Assembly (NCBI GenBank): GCA_027067015.1
Contig: JAMOMS010000107.1
Coordinates: 1 to 13,680 of the forward strand
Source: Campylobacterales bacterium
GTDB lineage: Bacteria > Campylobacterota > Campylobacteria > Campylobacterales > Hydrogenimonadaceae
Direction of reading: 5' to 3'
Length of the DNA: 13,680 nucleotides
This document shows positions 7,715-13,680 of this stretch, piece after piece. A model generated the notes under the pieces. It was not told where the DNA came from. It saw only the letters and a list, made by a program, of their open reading frames with translations, and searched no databases. Both the position numbers and the translations under genes were made by a program. The first letter of the stretch is position 1; each line of letters opens with the position of its first letter.

Positions 7715-7734
7715 CATAGACAAAAAGGGAGATT

Positions 7735-7962
7735 GTGACGGTTGAGGAGAAGGTGCTTTTGCTGGCAATGCGAAAACGTGAACCCGGCGAGGGGTTGAGA
7801 GATATTTTGCTGATGCTGGAGCACAACCGTGTGTTTACGCTCAAAGAGGGCAAAAAGTTGGCCAAAAGATTGAAAGAGGCGGGCTTTTTGCAAGAGGGGG
7901 AGCTGACGCTCAAAGGGGAGGCGGCGGCTGTAGCGGCCGAAGAAGAGTTTACACTGCGTTAA
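7735..7962 (+). CDS. Small conserved-looking hypothetical protein, possible winged-helix fold
   Basis: This is a 75-residue, highly charged, soluble protein with no signal or membrane segment. The order of elements is helix ([13 protein letters not shown]), helix ([13 protein letters not shown]), helix ([17 protein letters not shown]), a strand-like GELTLKGEA turn, then an acidic tail. The sequence '[23 protein letters not shown]' read in overlapping parts resembles the recognition helix and wing of small winged-helix proteins, but no family could be named, and a DNA-binding role is only an inference. The start is GTG 7735, a few bases after AAGGGAG and directly downstream of a strong -10. 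Ten bases separate its stop from the chemoreceptor ATG, so they are probably co-transcribed. Confidence 0.75.
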   Translation: MTVEEKVLLLAMRKREPGEGLRDILLMLEHNRVFTLKEGKKLAKRLKEAGFLQEGELTLKGEAAAVAAEEEFTLR

Positions 7963-7972
7963 AGGGGGCATC

Positions 7973-9562
7973 ATGCCAAAGACGTTACGGGCGAAATTTT
8001 TGTGGATGTTACTGGGAACCATGATTGTGGGGTCGGCACTGCTGACGCTCTACCTTTTTACCCATTTTGAGAGAATCGTGCGCGCCTCGGCGGAGGAGCG
8101 TGTGAAAACCTTAAGCGACTCCATTTTTGTGGCGGTACGCACCAGTATGAACTTTGGGGACCCCACCATGGTGCAAGAGACGCTTAAAGCGGTTCAAAAG
8201 ATTGAGGGAATCGATCATGTCGACATTGAGAAGTCCGATGCCGTCCGTGAGGCGTTTGGCCTGCAAAAAGAGCCAAAGAGCGGTGATCCTATGGTACGGG
8301 AAGTCTTTCAAAAAGGTCGCATTAAAGTCTTGGAAAAGCGTGAGAAAGGGCATAAGGTCCGAATGCTTAAACCTTTGCGGGCCACGGCCGAGTGCCTATC
8401 GTGTCATGCGACCAGCAAAGAGGGTGATATTCTGGGGGTGATGGATGTGGAGGTTTCACTGGATGCCAGTGACGACAAGATCGCTTCCATGAAATACAAG
8501 ATCATTATGGGGCTGGCCGGCGCGACGCTGGCGGCCATTGTCATGTTTATGCTCTTTTTTAATCGCAACATCTTTCAGCCTTTGCGTAAAATGGAGGAGC
8601 GGGCGGAGGAGATCGCCGAAGGCGACGGCGATCTGACCAAACGGCTCGATTTTACGCAGGAGGATGAGATTGGCAAAGTGGCCAAACAGGTAGACGCCTT
8701 TATTGATAAAGTGCATCGTACCGTCAGCCATGTCAAGGGGGCCAGTCATCAGAACGTGGAAGTGGTCAAAGAGCTTGTACAGGAGTCTGACAAGGTCAAA
8801 GAGCGCTCCCAGCTGGGTTTGGAGGCGATTGATAAGACCATTGAGAGCGGCAAAACCATGGAAGAACGCCTCAATGAGACGGTTGAGAGTACCCGGCAGA
8901 GCCTGGAGAATGTGCAAAACGCCAAGGAGCGTATTGCCAATGTTCAGGATGAGATCGATAAACTCATCGGCCAAATCTCCCGGCAGGCGGAATCGGGAAC
9001 GGAGATCGCCAATCGGCTCAATATGCTCACCCAAAACGCCGATTCGGCCAAAAGCGTACTGGGAGCCATCTCCGAAATCGCCGACCAGACCAACCTGCTG
9101 GCGCTCAACGCCGCCATTGAGGCGGCCCGCGCCGGGGAACACGGCAGGGGGTTCGCCGTCGTGGCCGACGAGGTGCGCAAATTGGCGGAGCAGACCCAAA
9201 AAAGCCTGGCGGAGATTGACGCGACCATCGGCATGATGGTGGGTGAGATCGCCGAAAGCAGTAACGCCATGAACAAAAACGCCGAACTCATTGAGACCCT
9301 CACCCAAACAGCCGATGAAACCAATGTCAAAATAGAAGAGGCGGTCAACTTTATGCAGGAGGTTGAGACCGTCAGCCACCGCACCGTGGAGGTCTCCAAC
9401 CGGTTGGGCAGGGAGATTCAATCGATTCTCAAAGAGATTGACGCGGTAAAATCCACCTCCGCCGCCAATATCGAAAGCGTCGAGAAGACCCGCGCCGTCG
9501 CCGAGCGCATCGCCAAGATCGCGGCGGAGCTTAACCGTACCCTTGAGAGTTTCAGGACATAA
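7973..9562 (+). CDS. Methyl-accepting chemotaxis protein with periplasmic c-type heme motif
   Basis: This 529-residue transmembrane chemoreceptor signals to CheA/CheW. TM1 is about residues 9-29 and TM2 about 177-198, leaving a periplasmic sensor of about 145 residues. Near its end is C141-L-S-C144-H145, a CxxCH heme c attachment motif, preceded by [11 protein letters not shown] and followed by [13 protein letters not shown]. This pattern is known for small PAS/Cache-like sensor domains that bind heme c (for example in Geobacter chemoreceptors). HAMP is about 199-250 ([20 protein letters not shown]). A long coiled-coil signalling domain has its conserved tip at 363-409 ([20 protein letters not shown], then [17 protein letters not shown]). 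No C-terminal CheR-docking pentapeptide is present. The expected stimulus is redox state, oxygen or another heme ligand such as NO; this is inferred. AGGGGG precedes the ATG. Confidence 0.93.
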   Translation: MPKTLRAKFLWMLLGTMIVGSALLTLYLFTHFERIVRASAEERVKTLSDSIFVAVRTSMNFGDPTMVQETLKAVQKIEGIDHVDIEKSDAVREAFGLQKEPKSGDPMVREVFQKGRIKVLEKREKGHKVRMLKPLRATAECLSCHATSKEGDILGVMDVEVSLDASDDKIASMKYKIIMGLAGATLAAIVMFMLFFNRNIFQPLRKMEERAEEIAEGDGDLTKRLDFTQEDEIGKVAKQVDAFIDKVHRTVSHVKGASHQNVEVVKELVQESDKVKERSQLGLEAIDKTIESGKTMEERLNETVESTRQSLENVQNAKERIANVQDEIDKLIGQISRQAESGTEIANRLNMLTQNADSAKSVLGAISEIADQTNLLALNAAIEAARAGEHGRGFAVVADEVRKLAEQTQKSLAEIDATIGMMVGEIAESSNAMNKNAELIETLTQTADETNVKIEEAVNFMQEVETVSHRTVEVSNRLGREIQSILKEIDAVKSTSAANIESVEKTRAVAERIAKIAAELNRTLESFRT

Positions 9563-9564
9563 GC

Positions 9565-10068
9565 GTGGAGCATCTTTACGCGCCCTGGCGCACCGCTTAC
9601 ATCACCGACAGTGAAAAGGGGAAAATAGAAGGGTGCGTCTTTTGCCATATCAGCGCCCACCCCGAGCTGGATGAGGCCCACCATGTGCTTTTACGGGATG
9701 AAGCCTGTTTTGTCGTTATGAACCGCTACCCCTACACGCCGGGCCATTTCATGATTATCCCCCATACCCATACCGACGCCCTGGAAACCCTTGAGAAGGA
9801 TGTATGGCTTCGTATGAGCGAGCTGGCCCAAAAGGGGGTGCGACTGCTTAAAGAGGGATTTGGGGCCCAGGGTGTGAATGTGGGGATGAACCTGGGCAAA
9901 GCCGGCGGCGCCGGGATTGCCGAGCATATCCACCTGCATCTGGTGCCCCGATTTGAGAGAGATACCAACTTTATAACCGCTATCGGCCAAACAAGGGTCT
10001 ACGGGACCGATTTTCAAAAGGTGTACGAAAAACTCAAAGAGATGGCCCCGCGCTATTTTCAGGCCTGA
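9565..10068 (+). CDS. HIT-family nucleotide hydrolase/transferase, Ap4A phosphorylase-like
   Basis: This 167-residue cytosolic protein is of the histidine-triad superfamily. The triad H121-I-H123-L-H125-L-V is intact, and the middle histidine should be the nucleophile. Flanking motifs NRYPYTPGHFMIIP (53-66), GVNVGMNLGKAGGAGIAEHIH (103-123) and ERDTNFITAIG (131-141) closely resemble the mycobacterial Ap4A phosphorylase Rv2613c as I recall it, including the APWR start. The cysteines C24 and C27 (CVFC) may bind zinc, as in many bacterial HIT proteins. The likely substrate is diadenosine tetraphosphate or a related dinucleotide. The start is GTG 9565, two bases after the chemoreceptor stop, with AGGA seven bases upstream inside the receptor gene, so translation is probably coupled. 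Confidence 0.92.
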   Translation: MEHLYAPWRTAYITDSEKGKIEGCVFCHISAHPELDEAHHVLLRDEACFVVMNRYPYTPGHFMIIPHTHTDALETLEKDVWLRMSELAQKGVRLLKEGFGAQGVNVGMNLGKAGGAGIAEHIHLHLVPRFERDTNFITAIGQTRVYGTDFQKVYEKLKEMAPRYFQA

Positions 10069-10074
10069 TCAGGC
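10063..10074. repeat. 12-base palindrome at the junction of two convergent genes
   Basis: GCCTGATCAGGC is a perfect palindrome that contains both stop codons (TGA 10066-10068 on +, TGA read from 10069-10071 on -). As RNA it could form at most a four-pair hairpin with a GATC loop and has no T-run, so it is at best a weak bidirectional terminator. Confidence 0.35.
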
Positions 10075-10338
10075 TTTGCAACAGCTGGTGGTGTTGCCTT
10101 CACAGCATAAGAGCATATACTCCGCGTCCAGGCTCCCCTGGCGGGCCGATTTTTTGAACCACCGCTTCGCCTCTTCCTCATCTTTTTTGACCCCAAACCC
10201 TTCATAAAAGAGCATCCCCAGAAAATATTGGGCCGTCATGTTTTTGCGGTGTTGTTTGAGCGCCTCAAGCGCCTCTTCGTAGCGCTCTTGCTCATAAAAA
10301 GTGATCGCCTCTTCGAGTGTGTAGCGTTTTTGGCTCAT
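10069..10338 (-). CDS. Small Sel1-repeat/TPR-like protein
   Basis: This 89-residue soluble helical-repeat protein begins with a TPR-like helix pair (YTLEEAITFYEQERYEEALEAL, residues 6-27). A canonical Sel1 repeat follows (about 36-72: AQYFLGMLFYEGFGV, then DEEEAKRWFKKSARQGSLDAEY). Such repeats bind other proteins. The tail has four cysteines (CCE near 78-79 and CCKA at 86-89), unusual for a repeat protein and perhaps metal- or disulfide-related. There is no signal peptide. I chose ATG 10338 over an in-frame ATG at 10350 because it overlaps the stop of the upstream gene as ATGA and has GGGGGAG just before it. It is the last gene of the suhB operon and ends exactly against the HIT gene. Confidence 0.82.
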   Translation of the reverse strand: MSQKRYTLEEAITFYEQERYEEALEALKQHRKNMTAQYFLGMLFYEGFGVKKDEEEAKRWFKKSARQGSLDAEYMLLCCEGNTTSCCKA

Positions 10339-10844
10339 TTGCTCCCCCATCCGTGTAGTTTTTTGGCCGTTACCACGTCAAACGCCTCAAAAATCTCCAC
10401 ATGGCCCACCGCCACGTAATCGGCCTCTTCCAAGAGCGCGTCAATGCGTCGTAGAATCAGCGCGTCGCGGCGGATCAGCAGGGCCAGGGTGCCGGCGTTT
10501 TTGACGGCGGCGTGGAGTTTGGGCAAAACCTCCTTAGCTTGCGTCTCCCACTGTGTGGGTTTGAGGACGACAAAGATATTTTCATACTGTTTGGCGTGGC
10601 GGTTGTAGCGGGGCGCGTCAAGGCGCATGGGCAATATTTTGCACTCCGGGTGGGGGTTGGGTAGGTTTATCTCACTGCCCACGGTGCGGATTTCGAGCTC
10701 AAACCCTTTTTGGGCGGTAAAATCATGGAGTGTCTCGTGCAGGTTGGTGCCCCCGTCGGTGATGAGCATAATGCGCTGGTAGGGATAGTGGGGCGAGATG
10801 AGATAGGTTAACTGTTCAGCCTCCTGGGGCGGGAGTCGTAGCAT
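10335..10844 (-). CDS. Unrecognised protein, C-terminal half methyltransferase-like
   Basis: This 169-residue cytosolic protein is one I cannot assign to a named family. Residues 23-32 (QRIMLITDGG) look like a first beta strand and turn. YENIFVVLKP (87-96) resembles the strand 4 region of class I SAM-dependent methyltransferases, and LPKLHAAVKNAGTLALLIRRD (107-127) the 'helix then strand 5' region. ADYVAVGHVEIFEAFDVVTAKKLHGWG (overlapping pieces, 141-167) resembles the last beta hairpin. The glycine-rich SAM loop (GxGxG) is not visible, so it may be a divergent or inactive fold. It lies between suhB (TGATG overlap, one base) and the Sel1 gene (ATGA overlap), so all three are translationally linked. 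The function is unknown. Confidence 0.8.
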   Translation of the reverse strand: MLRLPPQEAEQLTYLISPHYPYQRIMLITDGGTNLHETLHDFTAQKGFELEIRTVGSEINLPNPHPECKILPMRLDAPRYNRHAKQYENIFVVLKPTQWETQAKEVLPKLHAAVKNAGTLALLIRRDALILRRIDALLEEADYVAVGHVEIFEAFDVVTAKKLHGWGSK

Positions 10845-11626
10845 CAGGCCTCCTCGTAATCGGCAAGTTTTTGGATGATTTTATCATGGTTTTTCCCGTT
10901 GGAGGCGACAATCACCGGATCGCCCAGGCGGTAGGGCTCTCCCCGCCAGTCGCTGACACGTCCGCCGGCTTCTTCCACCAGCAAAATACCCGCCGCCACG
11001 TCCCACGGCTTGAGGTTGCACTCATAAAAGCCGTCATAAATCCCGCGAGCGACATAGCAAAGGTCAAGCGCCGCCGAGCCCAGGCGTCGAATATCCTGGG
11101 TGTGGGGCAAAAGATTTGCCATACTCTGCAATACCCACCGGTAGTCGCGACCCTTGTTGACCTTGGTATAGGGAAAACCGGTGGCCAGGAGGCTTTGTTG
11201 CAAGTCGGCGGTGTCGCTGACGGCCAGTTGTTGGCCGTTTAGAAAAGCCCCGGCCCCTTTTTGGGCCACAAAGAGCTCATCAAGCACCGGGTTGTAAACC
11301 GCCGCCGCAATCGGGGTATTCTCTTCCCAAACTCCCAGCGAGATGGCGCAAAAGGGGATGGTATGCACAAAGTTGGTGGTGCCGTCGATGGGGTCGAGGT
11401 AGATCGCCTTTTGGGGCCGCTTTTCGGCGTCGCCGCTCTCTTCGCCCACCACTTGGTATTTTGGAAAAAGTTCGCCAAGACGCTTGATTAAGCGCTCTTC
11501 TATGGCTACATCGTACTGGGTTACCAGGTCAACCGTGCCTTTGTGGCGCACCTCTTTGGGGGCGCGGTACCCTTTTAAAAAGAGCTCCCCGGCCTCCCGT
11601 AGGGCCTCTTCCAGTCGTTTGATCAC
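10844..11626 (-). CDS. suhB: Inositol monophosphatase family protein (SuhB-like)
   Basis: This 260-residue Mg2+-dependent phosphatase has all core motifs: GEES (61-64), DPIDGTTNF (78-86) and KPWDVAAG (206-213), which supply the metal ligands and activate water. Length matches the family (about 260). Possible substrates are inositol-1-phosphate, NADP, fructose-1,6-bisphosphate or 3'-phosphoadenosine compounds. E. coli SuhB also has a role in rRNA antitermination, so the symbol denotes family rather than proven substrate. The start is GTG 11626, preceded by AAAGGA with seven bases of spacing. It is the first gene of a three-gene operon. The 106-base region upstream is shared with the divergent HD-domain gene. 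Confidence 0.93.
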   Translation of the reverse strand: MIKRLEEALREAGELFLKGYRAPKEVRHKGTVDLVTQYDVAIEERLIKRLGELFPKYQVVGEESGDAEKRPQKAIYLDPIDGTTNFVHTIPFCAISLGVWEENTPIAAAVYNPVLDELFVAQKGAGAFLNGQQLAVSDTADLQQSLLATGFPYTKVNKGRDYRWVLQSMANLLPHTQDIRRLGSAALDLCYVARGIYDGFYECNLKPWDVAAGILLVEEAGGRVSDWRGEPYRLGDPVIVASNGKNHDKIIQKLADYEEA

Positions 11627-11642
11627 GGTGTCGTCCTTTTTT

Positions 11643-11651
11643 TGATAAAAT
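11643..11651 (+). promoter_or_regulatory. Probable extended -10 promoter for HD/dgkA operon
   Basis: TGATAAAAT (TAAAAT at 11646-11651) matches the TGn plus TATAAT-like pattern seen at the other promoters in this window. It lies about 80 bases before the HD-gene ATG, leaving a leader of roughly 75 bases. No convincing -35 is visible; upstream sequence is a poly-T stretch. Confidence 0.5.
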
Positions 11652-11703
11652 TACGCATTTTAAAACCTTACCCTCCCATCCCTTTATTTTTTGACGGGAG
11701 CGC

Positions 11704-11736
11704 GTGAAAGCCAAAAGATTAAAGTTTTTTCTATGA
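11704..11736 (+). CDS. Possible 10-codon leader ORF before the HD gene
   Basis: GTG 11704 opens a 10-codon frame encoding MKAKRLKFFL, ending in TGA 11734-11736. That stop overlaps the ATG of the HD gene (11733) as ATGA, the same coupling used by five other gene pairs here. GGGAG (11696-11700) lies three bases before the GTG, slightly close but the only clear Shine-Dalgarno in this leader; the HD ATG has none. Whether the peptide is made is unknown. Confidence 0.35.
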   Translation: MKAKRLKFFL

Positions 11737-12278
11737 TACCCAATACCGATCTCTATCACAAAGCCCTGCGCCTGACAGCATGGGCTCACTATGGACAGGT
11801 TACCAAATTCGGCGATCCGTATGTCACCCATCCGGTGGCCGCCTCTTACGAAATTCTGGCCGCCCGCATGGCCGGTGAGGTGTTTGACACCGACCTGGCC
11901 GTGGTGTGCGCTTTGCTTCACGACGTGGTGGAAAAGAGCGATGTAAGCCTTAAAGCTATCAAAAAAGATTTCGGCAAAAAGGTGGCGGCGGGGGTGGCGG
12001 CCATGACCAAAAACGAAGATCTGCCCGAAAGCGAGCAGTTGCGCGATTCGCTGGTTCGCATTCTTGAACAGCCCGAAGAGATCGCCGTGGCCAAACTGGC
12101 CGACCGCGTCAGCAGTATGTTGCCGCCCGACGAGGATTGGCCCAAAGAGAAGATTCAGACCATCCTCGAAAACGCCGTGATGATTTTGCAGATGCTGGGA
12201 GAGACCTCCGACTACCTGGCCGACCGGCTGGAGAAGCGGATTGCCCTTTACCGGCAGACACTGGAGAGCAGACCATGA
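11733..12278 (+). CDS. Stand-alone HD-domain protein related to (p)ppGpp hydrolases, altered active site
   Basis: This 181-residue cytosolic protein has the layout of small alarmone hydrolases (MESH1-like) and of the Rel/SpoT hydrolase domain. AWAHYGQVTKFGDPYVTHPVA (17-37) has H33, ALLHDVVE (60-67) has H63-D64, and AVAKLADRVSSM (118-129) has D124. The four metal ligands are therefore present. The HDxxED motif reads HDVVEK, so the catalytic Asp is Lys68. The Arg of the usual RxKx nucleotide-binding stretch ('QxRKDGxPY') is also absent (QVTKFGDPY). It may hydrolyse another nucleotide or have weak activity. I chose ATG 11733 because family homology begins here. An upstream in-frame TTG at 11691 has no Shine-Dalgarno and adds unrelated residues. 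It is coupled to dgkA by an ATGA overlap. Confidence 0.88.
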   Translation: MIPNTDLYHKALRLTAWAHYGQVTKFGDPYVTHPVAASYEILAARMAGEVFDTDLAVVCALLHDVVEKSDVSLKAIKKDFGKKVAAGVAAMTKNEDLPESEQLRDSLVRILEQPEEIAVAKLADRVSSMLPPDEDWPKEKIQTILENAVMILQMLGETSDYLADRLEKRIALYRQTLESRP

Positions 12279-12637
12279 GAAACCAGCCCAAATACGCCTT
12301 TTTCAAAAATACCCGCTACGCGCTGGAGGGTTTTTTGGAGGTGTTGAAAAACGAGACCTCCTTTAAAATCGAGATGACGATCTTTTTGGCGGTGTGGGCG
12401 CTTTTGCCCTTTCTTGCCCTGCCGTTGTGGGCCAAGGCCGTTTTGGGACTTTCACTTCTTTTGGTGGTGATCGCCGAGTTGGCCAACAGCGCCGTTGAGC
12501 GGGTGGTGGATCTGGTGACCAAAGAGTATCACCCCCTGGCCAAACAGGCCAAAGACGCGGGGGCGGCGATGGTGATGGCCTCTATTGTTTTGACGGTCGG
12601 GATTTGGCTGGTGACGCTTTACTATCTTTGGGCATAA
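12275..12637 (+). CDS. dgkA: Diacylglycerol kinase DgkA
   Basis: This small inner-membrane kinase phosphorylates diacylglycerol to phosphatidic acid using ATP, recycling lipid released during membrane-derived glycan or lipid modification. It has 120 residues (E. coli 122) and three TM segments (about 34-50, 53-70, 97-118). The signature ELANSAVERVVD (68-79) and EYHPLAKQAKDAGAA (84-98) are present. Residues matching E. coli E28, E69, N72, E76 and D80 appear one position earlier (E27, E68, N71, E75, D79). A longer frame opens at 12137, but the first 46 codons lie inside the HD gene and read as noise. ATG 12275 overlaps the HD stop and has GGAGAG six bases upstream. Its last 18 codons overlap the convergent gene. 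Confidence 0.95.
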   Translation: MRNQPKYAFFKNTRYALEGFLEVLKNETSFKIEMTIFLAVWALLPFLALPLWAKAVLGLSLLLVVIAELANSAVERVVDLVTKEYHPLAKQAKDAGAAMVMASIVLTVGIWLVTLYYLWA

Positions 12638-13364
12638 ATTTCAGCTCTTCGTGCATCTTTTGCATTTTGGCCTTGATCACCTCGGGCCTGGTGATCATGA
12701 TGTAGCCTTTGTAGCCGGTAAAGATGCCAAACAGCATCACGATCACCGCGGCTATTTTGATGACAAACTGGCGGTAGGATGAGCTTTTGATCAGCGAGGA
12801 GAAGATTCCCACCCCCATCATGGCCGGAATGGTCGCTACGCCAAAGACCGCCATCACAATGGCCCCTTTGAGCGCGGAGCCCGCCACAATGGCGGCGGTA
12901 GCGAAAAAGTAGACCAGGCCGCAGGGGATAAAGCCGTTGAGCATCCCCATCCAGTAGAAGCTTGGCAGGTCTTTGCTGTGGATGACGGCCCGAAAGAGAC
13001 GTCCGAACCATCCGCTTTGCGCAATGGAGGACTCAATGGAGTTAAGAAACTTGATCTTGCCCACCAAAGAGAGGCCGATCAGCACCATCAAAACACCCAC
13101 CATCATAAAAAGCGTCCCCTTGGCGCTCATGCTAAAGCCGACTTTCTGCCCCAAAAACCCGAAAATCGCCCCAATCACCATATAACTGCTCACCCTGCCA
13201 AGCGAGTAGAGCAGGTGGGCGATTATCTGGCGGGTTTTGCTCCAGCGCTCATCGACCTTGGCGGCGGTGTAGGCCAACACGAAGCCGCCGCACATCCCGA
13301 TGCAGTGCCCCACCGATCCAAGCAGTGCCACCACAAAAATGGTTCCAAGTTCCACGTTTCCCAT
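12582..13364 (-). CDS. Six-TM GHCxGMCGGF membrane protein (DsbD_2/TauE-SafE-like)
   Basis: This 260-residue inner-membrane protein has about six TM helices in two halves. Each half carries a family motif: GHCIGMCGGF (19-28) in TM1 and NGFIPCGLVYFF (143-154) in the fourth segment. Together they give three cysteines that could bind copper or take part in thiol exchange. Proteins with this pattern are annotated as sulfite exporter TauE/SafE or cytochrome c biogenesis transmembrane region. In Campylobacterota and other Proteobacteria they are often found with cbb3 oxidase or copper-handling genes. No such genes are visible here. The Lys/Ser/Pro-rich tail (226-260) overlaps dgkA on the other strand. 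Two adjacent ATGs exist; 13364 is better spaced (six bases) from AAGGG than 13367 (three bases). Confidence 0.87.
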   Translation of the reverse strand: MGNVELGTIFVVALLGSVGHCIGMCGGFVLAYTAAKVDERWSKTRQIIAHLLYSLGRVSSYMVIGAIFGFLGQKVGFSMSAKGTLFMMVGVLMVLIGLSLVGKIKFLNSIESSIAQSGWFGRLFRAVIHSKDLPSFYWMGMLNGFIPCGLVYFFATAAIVAGSALKGAIVMAVFGVATIPAMMGVGIFSSLIKSSSYRQFVIKIAAVIVMLFGIFTGYKGYIMITRPEVIKAKMQKMHEELKFMPKDSKASPAKSRPSKQ

Positions 13365-13397
13365 CATTTTCCCTTATGAGACAAATAAAACGGATCA

Positions 13398-13406
13398 ATT
13401 ATACCA
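13398..13406 (-). promoter_or_regulatory. Extended -10 promoter for the six-TM protein
   Basis: Read on the - strand this is TGGTATAAT, a perfect extended -10. It lies about 35 bases before the start codon and nine bases after the stop of the upstream gene. The predicted leader is about 25 bases. Confidence 0.7.
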
Positions 13407-13414
13407 AACAATCG

Positions 13415-13680
13415 CTACTCCAGTACCAGTTCCAGCCTATGGCGGTAGGTCGAAACCCTCACATTTTTCAAGATTACGTGCGTGCCGTTGCGCGGCCTTT
13501 TGCGTTTGTCTTTGACGTAAAGTTTGATCTTTTTCCCCTTACCGTAGTAGAGGTAGCCTCGGCGGTAGATGCCGCCAATGGATGCCACCACCTCGTTGGG
13601 GCGGAGGGTATCGCTTTGGGTAAGCAGAGGCGCAATAGCCGTGGGGCCCAGATCTTTTTCAACCCGCAGGCGGGTGATCT
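13415..13680 (-). CDS. C-terminal fragment of an unrecognised protein
   Basis: An open frame runs from the right window edge (first full codon at 13678) to TAG at 13415-13417, giving 87 residues with the 5' part missing. The codon choice matches the neighbours, and no other frame here reads as protein. The fragment alternates short strands and basic turns: NEVVASIGGIYRRGYLYYGKG, then KIKLYVKDKRKR, then THVILKNVRVSTYRHRLELVLE (pieces). This suggests a beta-rich, basic C-terminal domain, OB-fold-like or barrel-like, ending in a hydrophobic strand. I cannot name the family. A flagellar or envelope-associated role is possible but unsupported. A - strand frame at 13474-13662 in another register is its shadow. 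Confidence 0.65.
   Translation of the reverse strand, partial: ITRLRVEKDLGPTAIAPLLTQSDTLRPNEVVASIGGIYRRGYLYYGKGKKIKLYVKDKRKRPRNGTHVILKNVRVSTYRHRLELVLE

Noticed and set aside
8456..9421. 321-codon ORF on the - strand inside the chemoreceptor gene
   Set aside because: It is antisense to a clear coiled-coil signalling domain. Its Gly/Leu/His-rich sequence is the mirror of that repeat-like coding sequence and shows no domain.
11673..11700. CTCCC/GGGAG inverted repeat upstream of the HD gene
   Set aside because: There are only five pairs around an 18-base loop, so it is likely chance; the GGGAG is better explained as a Shine-Dalgarno for the short leader frame.
12137..12274. Upstream extension of dgkA
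   Set aside because: The 46 extra codons lie inside the HD gene in another frame and read as Arg/Asp/Pro-rich noise; ATG 12275 restores the normal DgkA length.
13474..13662. 62-codon ORF on the - strand at the right edge
   Set aside because: It is a different register of the same strand as the 87-codon fragment, which has better composition; the ORF is Ser/Thr/Arg/Pro-rich and not protein-like.
1..13680. Defence system, mobile element, CRISPR or prophage
   Set aside because: No integrase, transposase, terminal repeats, regular spaced repeats or phage genes are visible; all intergenic gaps are short and gene content is housekeeping, transport and sensing.

Overview
The window looks like a chromosomal segment of a free-living member of the Campylobacterota (Sulfurimonas, Sulfurovum, Nitratifractor or Hydrogenimonas type), judged by eye to be mid-50s % GC. 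The clues are protein style (a chemoreceptor with a CxxCH periplasmic domain, a GHCxGMCGGF membrane protein linked in this group to cytochrome oxidase or metal handling), very tight packing with ATGA overlaps, and extended -10 promoters (TGnTATAAT) with weak -35 boxes. The taxon is inferred from style only. I see no phage, insertion sequence, CRISPR array, rRNA or tRNA.

Left part (1-3019, + strand): the C-terminal end of a BtuB-like TonB-dependent receptor, a doubtful Cys/Arg-rich small ORF ending in a probable terminator, a structured stretch of about 90 bases, then a complete metE (cobalamin-independent methionine synthase, all four zinc ligands present). A B12 receptor beside a B12-independent methionine synthase makes biological sense, but I could not confirm a cobalamin riboswitch between them.

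Middle-left (3016-7697): a complete drug or solute efflux operon on the - strand in the order HlyD/EmrA-type fusion protein, 14-TM EmrB/QacA-type MFS pump, TolC-type outer-membrane channel. Consecutive genes overlap by 4 bases. A TetR regulator lies divergently. The 106-base intergenic region holds two related 15-base palindromes that fit nTGAnTTAnAnTCAn, probably the TetR operators. The channel gene and metE converge and their stop codons overlap in a TTAA.

Middle (7700-10068, + strand): a perfect extended -10 promoter, a 75-residue protein of unknown function, a transmembrane chemoreceptor whose periplasmic domain carries a c-type heme motif, and an Ap4A-phosphorylase-like HIT protein. These are closely spaced and probably co-transcribed.

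Right part (10069-13680): on the - strand, suhB-family phosphatase, an unrecognised protein with a methyltransferase-like C-terminal half, and a small Sel1-repeat protein. On the + strand, a stand-alone HD protein related to (p)ppGpp hydrolases but with substitutions in the HDxxED motif, coupled to dgkA. On the - strand again, a six-TM GHCxGMCGGF/DsbD_2-type protein whose 3' end overlaps dgkA by 56 bases, and the C-terminal 87 codons of an unrecognised gene at the window edge.

Most of the window is ordinary housekeeping and transport. The points most worth a second look are the paired TetR operators, the heme chemoreceptor module, the HD protein with altered catalytic residues and its possible 10-codon leader ORF, and the long inverted repeat in front of metE.
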